64,000 nucleotides of DNA, taken from contig NC_133122.1 in the NCBI RefSeq assembly GCF_033568475.1, forward strand, positions 12,056,201-12,120,200. The letters are read 5' to 3'. Under the pieces are notes generated by a model. That model was not told the DNA's origin and did no database searches. It was given only the letters and a program-made list of their open reading frames with translations. The translations under genes and the position numbers were made by a program. Positions 55,758-64,000 of this stretch are shown here, piece after piece (the first letter of the stretch is position 1; every line of letters starts with the position of its first letter). The stretch comes from Henckelia pumila. Lineage: Eukaryota > Streptophyta > Magnoliopsida > Lamiales > Gesneriaceae.

Positions 55758-58250
55758 CTCACACCACCTACCTATACATGCACACACACACTCTAATACA
55801 TATACATACACTACACTTAAAATATCACACAACACATATAACCCTATATTCCTAAGACATTGCCGCCTCCTCCCCCTTTCTGACTTGGAAGCTCTCGGCC
55901 ACCTCCATTTCACCTCTTCATCACGTCGGCCGCCCATCCGAGCCACCAAGACGCTGCCGCCGCGCCGCCCAGAGGTCCACCTTAAGAAGATATTCCAGCT
56001 CTTGGTTGAGCCTTTGCTTCAGTTTAGCCGCCTCTTTCCCTGTTTCCTCTGGATTGGTTTAGGAAAGTTTTACTCCTCTTTTGAAACCCAAGCATGGAAT
56101 ATATGTTTACTTATTCCCTTCTCTTTAATTTTGAATTTTGCAAATTATTTTGTGCATATGGGGTGTATTGGTTTATAAAAATCAGTAGTGTAGGAGGGAT
56201 TTCAAAATTTATGCATATTCTCACTGCTAGAATGTTTTATGGATTTAATTGGATTGAAATATTTCATTTAAATGAAATTTGGATGACTTGGATGAAAAAT
56301 CAGATTATACATGGCCAATTCGATCCTATTCAATGTGTATATGGGTGGTTATGAGTTATATATTGTGATATGCTAGCCCTTTATTTATATGTATTGAATT
56401 GTTGCAAATTTGGCTTGAGTTTTGGGTGTTTGAAATCAAAATTTTGATGAAATGGATGACGGGATTAAGGGGCTATCCAAGATGTGTTATTAGGATGTAA
56501 ATGTGATCTTGGAAATATTTTAGATGAGTGATATGTGCTGGACTTGAAGGATTTTGTATGGGGTGTTGGTTTGTGGTGTTTGAGGATGCCGGCTGATCAT
56601 ATAGGGTTAAACATTTGACTTGAGCTACCACCGGGAAAGTGAATAGCTCAAGGGCCCTTGCTGGAAATTTAGGGAGTCTTAGAGGGTGCCTAGATAGGTT
56701 CTTGGTGTAATATTCCATGAGGAAGACGTTTGGAAAGCTTAATGATAGAAGGGCCTAAAAGAATATTTTCTAGTCCATGCGGCTTGCCTCTAGGAAATGA
56801 GATCTGGTCGTGACCTTCTTGAGGTGTGGACAGGGTTTAACCTGAATTATATGATTGTGTGTGATTTTGGGGTGATTTAGGTTCAATTTGGGCTTATTTC
56901 GGATAAGAATCGAGTAGGAAATGAATGGTTTAATTTGAAATGTCATGAACAGATTTTTCCAAAAAGTTAGAGTCTATTCGGGAAACCAAATTGATCGGGG
57001 TGTTTGGGTTTGCATTAAAGGATAAATACTGATCCTAGGAGTTATTTAAGATGTGTTTGAGGTGTCGGTTTGAACGGGAGACCTTTTGGATAAGAATGAT
57101 CTAGGTTATGGTCCAGACGCCCGTATTGACCCTTTTTGGGATAAGTCTAAGTGATACTATAAAAGTCCATAAGCCTAAGGGTTTCCACTTACACAGAATT
57201 CATCCATTAATTCAAAGTTTATATTATATTATTGGATTGTGTCATTTCATTCATTCAACGCCCTTATCTTTCGCGTGAGTTGACTTCAAATTATTCTTGT
57301 TTTAGTCTCAAAGTATAAATTATGAAAAGATGAAAAGTTAAATGTGAAAAAAGGTTAAATTAAATGTATAGTTAATGAATGAGGTGAGTTGGCTGTGACT
57401 TAGACGTGCAATGTTGGTCGGGGGATGCCCTGGCTCACTTGTCAAAATTAGACGTGTAGTGTGCGGCTGGGAGACATCTCAGCTCCCCTACCAAATTGGA
57501 CGTGTATATCAGTCTTTAACGGGAGAAATTTCGACATCCCTAACAAATTCAGAGGAGCAATGTGGTGTCAAGAGTGATTTTGATACCATTTCCGGCATAG
57601 TATTGTAGCCATCGATCAAAACCATAGTCACAATCGAGCATCTAAATTCACAAGATAATTGAAAAGGGAAATTGCTTATTAATGTCATATTTCATTGCAT
57701 ATTGTGATTGTTCTACTTCGGGCATGTTATTAAATTTTATTCGTGTAAGTCTCATTGTATAATTAGTATTACGTTTAGTATTTCACATATATTTTTTAAC
57801 ACTTGTTATTTATAGCGCAAAATCTTGTTGGGATTTTGGGCTCACTACTATGCTTGGTGCAGGTGAGTTCGCAGATGAGGCTGCGGGGCAGGATCATCAG
57901 AGTCTGTAGCATTCGGTGGCATGCCCTCGATCATTGCCGCTCTTTTATTTCTTCTGCATTACGTTATTGGAAATAATGAACTTATGTCGTTTTGTATCTT
58001 TCCGTATTGATCAGGATGTGTTTTCCCTGCATTTATTGTGGCATGTAAAATTATTATTATGTTTGCTATGTTTCGGATTATCCCCCGAATATGTATTCTT
58101 ATTACCTCGTGGTTTGCTTTCATTTTGAGGTATTTTATAAATTGCTGCTTTGAGACAAGTGGTTTGATGTTCAAACAAATAGGTCATGTCAAATTATTTT
58201 AAAAATCTGTATTTTTCTTTATTTAATTAAATGCTAGTAGTTAGAGTCGA
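55758..58250 (+). repeat. Probable old chromovirus LTR, right part
   Basis: No gene is supported. Signs of an LTR are a C/CT-rich block (55860-56050), a TATAAAAG at 57158-57165, and the segment GGTGCAGGTGAGTTCGCAGA near 57859, which resembles LTR 3' ends of Tekay-type elements. A primer-binding-like site follows at 58257. Near 57400-57560 three short units contain GACGTGTA or GACGTGCA and a CTGGGAGACATCTCAGC-like core, a decayed tandem repeat. The left edge is unknown. Confidence 0.35.
57158..57165 (+). promoter_or_regulatory. Possible TATA box of the old LTR
   Basis: TATAAAAG is followed after about 30 bases by a pyrimidine-rich stretch (GGTTTCCACTTACACAG) that could hold a start site. It lies about 1.1 kb before the primer-binding-like site. 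Confidence 0.35.
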
Positions 58251-58256
58251 CTCAGT

Positions 58257-58272
58257 TGGTATTAGAGAACGA
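58257..58272 (+). other. Decayed primer-binding site
   Basis: TGGTATTAGAGAACGA resembles TGGTATCAGAGC with changes. It supports an old LTR ending just upstream. Confidence 0.3.
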
Positions 58273-59055
58273 TCATTGGGTTTGAATTGTGCATGCCTCC
58301 GGTGGAGTTTGCTGTCAAGGGATTTGGTTATGTTAAATGAGCTTCCTGGCTGTCAACCGATTAGAGGTTGCTTAATAAGTTTGGTCAAAACCTTTTAATT
58401 TTAGCTAGATATTTTAAGCTTCTGCCAAGGCAATTCTTTGTTGTAAATTTTGTGTTCCTTCTTCTGTCCTGCATTCTGGAGGAGCATGTTGGGTGTAACT
58501 TGTCACTATATTCTTGCGTTATTGGGACTGGTTTCTGGTTGTGAGAAGCCTACAACTAAGTATTGTGATTTTGGAAAAGAATTGGTTTGAGTAGATAAGA
58601 GTATAGAAGTCGATATAAACAAGAAATTACATTAAGCAAGTTGTGGTACTATTTTTGTTTCTTTCCCTGGTTGTCATGTTGTTTCTAGATTTGGTTATGT
58701 TTTGGATTAGTAGTGTAATATGAGACTTGACTTAGTGTTTGAGATGCATGCTAGTGTGATAGGTATGATCTGAAAAGTGGGATTTTTGTTATGGACAGTA
58801 GACAAAATTATTAAATTGTTCCTCCAGGTTGCTGTCAGTAATAAATTGTTGATGTCCAATTCTTAGGTTGTCGTCGCTTTTCCTAGCGGCTGCCAAGTGT
58901 TCAAGTTTCTCTTTTTTAAGCTGCTACTACATTGTTGAGGAATGTAGTCAAGTTAGTTGTATTAAGTTGTTGTAGATTCTACTTGAGTTGTCGTCTTGTT
59001 TAAGATCTGAAATTTGATTCATTGGTATGATTCAAAGTTTAAGTTCAAAGAGGGA
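58273..59055. other. Degenerate sequence after the old LTR, no gene seen
   Basis: This would be the internal leader of the old element if the LTR call is right. I see no gag or pol motif; only short open frames occur. Confidence 0.35.
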
Positions 59056-59061
59056 TTTTGT

Positions 59062-59290
59062 ATGCTACAACAAATATAGTTTTTCGCAGCGCGACATCAA
59101 CAACGCAAAATAAAAGTGTGTTGTTGATGTTATTATTAACAGCGCATATATTTATGTGTGTTGTTAATGTTTCGATGTCTATAATTACAATAACAACGTG
59201 CAATTAATTATACTCTGTAAATAATATTTTCAAAAGAGTGCTCAAAATAGCCCGCTGTTAAAATTTTATCTACAGTGTCCCATTTGTATG
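59062..59290. repeat. CACTA-like terminal and subterminal sequence
   Basis: GCTACAACAAATATAGTTTT followed by TCGCAGCGCG resembles the CACTACAA...TTTTCGCAGCG ends of CACTA elements with the first bases decayed. Subterminal-type motifs (AGCGC, and TGTGTTGTTGATG with TGTGTTGTTAATG) follow, up to about GCCCGCTGTTAAAATTTT. The opposite end is not in view, perhaps cut off by the element at 60190. Confidence 0.45.
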
Positions 59291-60189
59291 CTGATGATAG
59301 AAACAAATAAAATTCTAATATATATTTTTTATGACGTAAGAACCCTCAGCCACTATCTTTCGGTGTGAACCGGTAAAAATCTCAGAATAACGCATTTGCC
59401 TGCAAATTATGTTAATCAGATAAACTACACTTGACAAGTCATGTATGACAGACTAGTCCAAGAAAATATTGGTAGGCAAAATAAAATTCTGACCTCTCCA
59501 AAAGAATTCACCGTCTCCGTCAATTTGAACACTCCTCTCGCGCCAATAAAAGTCTAATATTTCTCAAATATCATTTCACCTTCAGCGCCGCCTCTCTCAA
59601 ATCCCAAATCTCATCCTTCAGCACCGTCTCCCTCAAATCCCCAAAGGTGGTCTCAATCTCCCTTTGATCAAGAGCCTCGTAAACAGTCGTTTATTTTGAG
59701 ATTTTTACTCTTCTCCCTCCTTCCTCCCTTAGGTGCGTACGACAAATTGGTTTTTAGTATATCTTTTATACCTTTTCAGTCAATTTAAATCCATCGTTAA
59801 TCATATATTAGATCAAAGAATTTGAAAACAGGTGTATGTTTTTGTTCGTAAATAGAACAAAACTTGGAACTTTAGTGATTTTGATTATGTGCCAGCAAGG
59901 ATAGTTTTTAATTTTTCTAGATTTTTGCCATTTTTTCCGTTCGATCACACATTGTTTCTCTGAATGAAAATGGATTTTTGATCAATGCAATATTTATCAA
60001 ATTCCTCCCAGAGGTGCATACCCCTCATTGAGCTGGATGAAATATTTACCGAAATAGCACACTTGCTGCTGCTAGTCTTTTAAGCGCATTGTGTGTTCCT
60101 GTTTTTTTTTGGGCCTTAAGACGTAGTATGTATTGATGCTTTGTGAAATATAATATTAGTTTTTGGTGCCTTATGATTTGATTGCTCAA
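59291..60189. other. Spacer with a CT-rich leader-like block, no gene identified
   Basis: At about 59575-59680 two CTCTCAAATCCCAAA / CCCTCAAATCCCCAAA segments form a short tandem repeat like plant 5' untranslated sequence. It may be interior of the CACTA-like element. No coding region is seen. Confidence 0.35.
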
Positions 60190-61697
60190 TGTAGTGACCC
60201 AACATTGAATCACCTACTAACTGGCAACTATGAAATGCATTAAAACATAAATACTAAACAGAGAAAAATGTGCGGAAACATAACCAATAAAAACAAAGCT
60301 TAGTAAAACATATCCAGGCTTATTGTAATAGTGATACAACCATATTGAAAAGCTTAAAGTAAACATTATACAGCTATATGGAATCGTGTTGTATAAAATA
60401 TCCCCTGTAGGCTCCTGATCCCTAGTCCTGCCTCGAACTACCGGCTCCATCCATCCTGCAACCTGCCCTGTGAAATGGGGTGTCCAAGATAACAACTAGG
60501 ACGTGAGCGCTAACGCACAGTACATAAAAATTAGTAAACATATGTATATGATGCATGAAATCGTGATGACTGGTAAAGGGTCATCTAATAAGTCATGATC
60601 AGTACAGGCGCCATATGAGTGCTGTAACCTCACAGATCAACCTCTGGGTACAACCACACTCGTCTAGATCACCAAAGTAGTCAGACATACATGTCCCCGC
60701 CCTCGCGGTACTCTCAATGACATACTATCAAGTATAGAGCTGAGAGGCTCTATAATCAGGGTATAACATATGAATATTGAAAGCGGTAAAACATATATCA
60801 TGCCACATAATAATGCCAAATAAATGCAGCATCTAAACATGTATACTCGCTGGAAATCTCAGTCAATGTGTACGTACATAACATCGAAGTCTGAACTAAG
60901 CTGGAAGAAGACAACCCCTAGCTGTCCTAGGTCAAAGCCCAACATGACCTGGCCTCTTGGTTTGACCCCAATCTCTTCCTTCCCGAGCTACTCCTTTCCA
61001 AACTCCCGAGCTACTCCTTCCCGAGCCAAAATATGAAGTGAGATGGAAGTGGTGTAAAAATATCTGAACCCTCAGCTCCTATTTATAGAGGTTGAACTGG
61101 GACAGGTGTCATCCAAAATGCATGAAACCTTGACATCTGGAAGGACACTAAGAATCTCATCACTTGAGTGCCTAAAACCTCGCCTAACAGCTCGGGCTTA
61201 TACATGCACTGATTTTGGTTAGGACACGTGTTCATTCCCAACCTAAACACAATGTGCTCTTTCCATGACCGAACACTACCTTGGCCTTGCACAACACTCT
61301 TGAGCACCTAGACCCGACCCGAGCTACACACTCCCTAGGCTGAGCCCCTCCATTAGAGTTCACCCCATGGTTGACCCAAGCCACCAAGGGAAGACCCGAG
61401 TTCAAGCCAAGCCCCATACCCGAGCCAAACACATACAGATGCTCGAGCCCTAACTCCATGCCGGAGCCCTTGATGCTCAACCATGACCGACCCAAGCCAC
61501 TCATGACCGACCCGAGCCATGATCAAATCCATCAAACCCTAGCTCATTCTCATGCCATGTGTTCTTGATCTTGACTTGTGCTCTTGATAATAAAATATCT
61601 TTTTATTAATTCCAGATTAAGCCTCTGATTTGTTAATTAATAACCTTTAATCATGTTTATCATAATATTATCTTAAAATGGGTTCTGGGTTACTACA
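60190..61697 (-). repeat. 3' LTR of the third chromovirus
   Basis: The plus strand reads TGTAGTGACCCAACATTG at the left edge and TTCTGGGTTACTACA at the right, 1508 bp. A region at about 61300-61530 is rich in GACC(C/G)GAGCC-like motifs (for example GACCCGAGC, GACCCAAGCC, TGACCGACCCAAGCCAC), a local short-repeat cluster. Confidence 0.85.
61080..61087 (-). promoter_or_regulatory. TATA box in the LTR of the third chromovirus
   Basis: The plus strand TATTTATA reads TATAAATA on the minus strand, pointing in the direction of the element. Its place in the LTR is like that in the second chromovirus. Confidence 0.5.
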
Positions 61698-61711
61698 TTC
61701 TCCCTACCTTT
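61698..61711 (-). other. Polypurine tract of the third chromovirus
   Basis: The minus strand reads AAAGGTAGGGAGAA just before the LTR. TTTCGCGGACGAAATATC stands upstream of it, matching the GAGGACGAAAT segment of the other chromoviruses. Confidence 0.8.
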
Positions 61712-61839
61712 AGATATTTCGTCCGCGAAATAAACTCTAAAGTAATGATTAAGATAATAATATGAAACATAACATCATGTTTTATTATATCAAACTGTAA
61801 TTAAATTGATACATGGTAATCAATAATACAAAGCAAACA

Positions 61840-63192
61840 ACTCAGGATATTCTGCTCGAATTCGTCTTTCCGTCTCCTAAGTTGCTTCTTCAACGCTTCG
61901 GCGCTGCCACTGTACCATTACAAGTGGTATAGTCTTATTCCGAAGCACTTTCTTCTTTCTGTCAAGGATACGGAGTGGTCGTTCAAAATAAGACAGGTCT
62001 GGTTCTTGAACATCAGTAGGCTGGATTATATGTGACTCATTAGCTATATACTTTCGAAGAAACGACATATGATAAAAATCATGTACACTCGAAAGATATG
62101 GCGGTAACGCCAAACAATAAGCAACATCTCCAATATTTTTCAGTATCTGAAAAGGCCCAATATAACGAGGTGATAACTTGCCTTTCAATCCAAACCTCAT
62201 CACCTTTCTGAAAGGTGATACTCGAAGGAATACATATTCACCAGGCTTGAACTGAAGTGGAATATTAGCATAACTGGCTTGCCGATATTGAGCAGATTTG
62301 ATCCTCCGCTTGATCAAATCTACCTTGTCTACAATCTGCTGCACCAACTCGGGACCCTCAACTTTTTGTTCTCCTATCTCATCCCAGAATAACGGAGTAC
62401 GACATCGTCGACCATACAATGCCTCGAATGGTGCCATATCAATACTACGATGATAACTGTTATTGTAGGCAAATTCGATCAAAGATAACTGCTCCTGCCA
62501 AGACAAACCAAAATCCATGACAGAAGAACGTAGCATATCCTCCAACGTACGAATCGTCCGTTCTGACTGACCATCAGTCTTTGGATGATATGCAATACTC
62601 AAACTCAGAGTGGTACCCAATGACTATTGAAAACAACCTTAGAAACATGAGGTTAAACATGGATCCCTATCACTGACTATGCTCACTGGAATACCATGTA
62701 ATTGCACTATCTCTTGGATGTATAAGCGTGCCATGCAATCATAAGAATACTCCCGGTTATAAGGAATAAATGTGCTGATTTTGTCAAACAGTCAACAACG
62801 ACCCAGATAGCATCACATTGACGTGAAGTCATAGGCAAGTGGGTGAAAAAATCCATAATCACATGCTCCCACTTCCATTCGGGAATCTCAAGATTCTAGA
62901 GTAAACCACCTGGTCTTCGGTGTTCAGACTTGACCTGTTGACAAACCAGACATCTCGAAACAAATTGATATACACTCCACTTCATCCCCTTCCACCAGAA
63001 TCTGGTTTGCATGCCCTTATACATTTTCATGCTTCCAGGATGAACTGATAATCGACTTTTGTGAGCTTGAGATAGAATATCATTTTTGAGCTCCGCATCA
63101 TCAGGTACAACCACTCGATTCGATAAGCATAATAAACCATCTATCTGATAATGAAATCTAGATGTATTAACTCCATTGGCTAGATGTGTCAA
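61840..63192 (-). pseudogene. Integrase and chromodomain-like tail of the third chromovirus
   Basis: The zinc-binding domain is at 63192-62896 (AHKSRLSVHPGSMKMYKG ... [18 protein letters not shown]). The stretch 62895-62620 holds the core start with stops and shifts. From 62620 the frame is open for 247 codons: [20 protein letters not shown] carries the catalytic Glu, and GKLSPRYIGPFQILKNIGDV and VQWQRRSVEEAT follow. The frame ends at 61877 at a TAG where the family has Trp (TGG to TAG), and the related chromodomain tail continues beyond it to about 61850. It is nonfunctional. Confidence 0.82.
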
Positions 63193-63252
63193 ACGCTGAG
63201 TCTTAACATCAGATATCTGAGCTTCTCAGATAGTATACAGACAAATTCCATT

Positions 63253-64000
63253 TCATCCTTTCTTATGCTTGAGCGTGAAACTCAATGAACAGCACTCCTG
63301 AATCATATGAGATAAATCACTAGTCTGAAGTGCAAAAAGTCTTACCTGCTGACTCAAAGCATCAGCAGTAAGATTGGCAGAACCTGGATGATACTTAATC
63401 TCGCAGTCATAGTCTTTCAGTAAGTCCATCCAACGTCTCTGTCGCATATTCAACTCCGCCCGAGTGAATAAATATTTCAAACTCTTATGATCCGTAAATT
63501 TCTCAAATTTCTCGCCATAAAGACAATGCCTCCAAATCTTGAGTGCAAAAACAATGGCGGCTAACTCAAGATCATGTGCTGGATAATTATTCTCACGCGT
63601 CTTCAATTGTCGAGAAGCATAGGCAATAACATGTCCGCGCTGTGTCAGAACACATCCTAGCCTCTAACCAGAGGCATCAGTATAGACAATATACCTCCCG
63701 ATCCAGAAGGTAGAGCTAACACAGATGCATTAGTAAGACGTCTACACAGCTCGTGAAATGATTCCTCACAATCCGAGGACCATATGAAGGCAACATCTTT
63801 CCGTGTAAGCTGTGTCAAAGGCCTGGCCAACTGTGAAAAATTCTTGATGAACCGACGGTAATAACCCGCTAGACCCAAGAAACTTTGAATCTCAGCAACC
63901 TTTGCTGGCTCTATCTTACTTGGATCAATAAATATTCCTTCACTTGAAATCACATGACCGAGAAATACTATCCGATCAAGCCAAAATTCGCACTTGCTCA
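63253..64000 (-). pseudogene. Reverse transcriptase C-terminus and RNase H of the third chromovirus
   Basis: On the minus strand the thumb and connection are at 63953-63657 ([40 protein letters not shown]). They break near 63657 and continue as RNase H at 63606-63253 ([50 protein letters not shown]). The catalytic palm of the reverse transcriptase is outside the window. Confidence 0.82.

Larger units (their letters stand above)
60190..64000 (-). mobile_element. Third chromovirus, minus strand, cut by the window edge
   Basis: From right to left it shows reverse transcriptase, RNase H, integrase, a chromodomain-like tail, a polypurine tract and a 3' LTR. The LTR ends (TGTAGTAACCC and GGGTCACTACA on the minus strand) are like those of the second chromovirus, and the proteins are close relatives, but the LTR body differs, so it is a separate family. 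The 5' LTR, gag and protease lie beyond 64000. Confidence 0.88.

Noticed and set aside
55488..55949. A 153-codon minus-strand open frame.
   Set aside because: It straddles the end of the solo LTR and the flank, so it joins two unrelated sequences.

Overview
The window is plant nuclear DNA, most likely from a flowering plant with a large repeat-rich genome. The evidence is several LTR retrotransposons of plant lineages (Athila- and Tat-like, chromovirus, Angela/BARE-type copia), a CACTA transposon, plant-type primer-binding sites, AT-rich spacers and fragments of nuclear genes with GT-AG introns. I see no intact host gene. Nearly everything is mobile DNA in layers, most of it broken by stop codons.

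Layout. 1-2228: 3' end and LTR of an Athila-like element. 2266-3455: a minisatellite of 53-bp and 47-bp units in a higher-order order. 3636-5531, minus strand: gag and LTR of a Tat-like element. 5532-7490: AT-rich spacer with one copy of a duplicated segment. 7491-14120: a complete Athila-type element coding only gag and protease. 14252-24806: a full-length but dead chromovirus whose 3' LTR holds a solo copia LTR (22013-23857). 24812-28200: spacer with nothing recognised.

The centre, 28.2-51.8 kb, is a four-level nest. A decayed copia element is split by a chromovirus (28540-50459). The 5' LTR of that chromovirus is split by an Angela-type copia (29471-44145). The 3' LTR of the copia is split by a CACTA element (36893-42658). 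The CACTA carries broken pieces of two host genes, a canopy-like (MSAP/DUF3456) protein and a KH-domain RNA-binding protein, both with introns. Target-site duplications and an uninterrupted sister LTR support the three inner insertions.

51.8-60.2 kb holds a probable reversed old LTR, a 5' fragment of a mitochondrial processing peptidase beta pseudogene, a second solo copia LTR (53901-55752) inside what looks like an old chromovirus LTR, and a CACTA-like end. From 60190 to the window edge lies a minus-strand chromovirus, entered from its 3' LTR.

The elements do not form a pathway. They share one pattern: most premature stops are ones a single C-to-T or G-to-A change makes from Trp, Gln or Arg codons, as expected of cytosine-methylated silenced DNA. 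I found no new biological system. The most notable items are the gene-capturing CACTA in the nest, the two-unit minisatellite next to a Tat gag, the gag-protease-only Athila derivative and a conserved hairpin in the copia LTRs.
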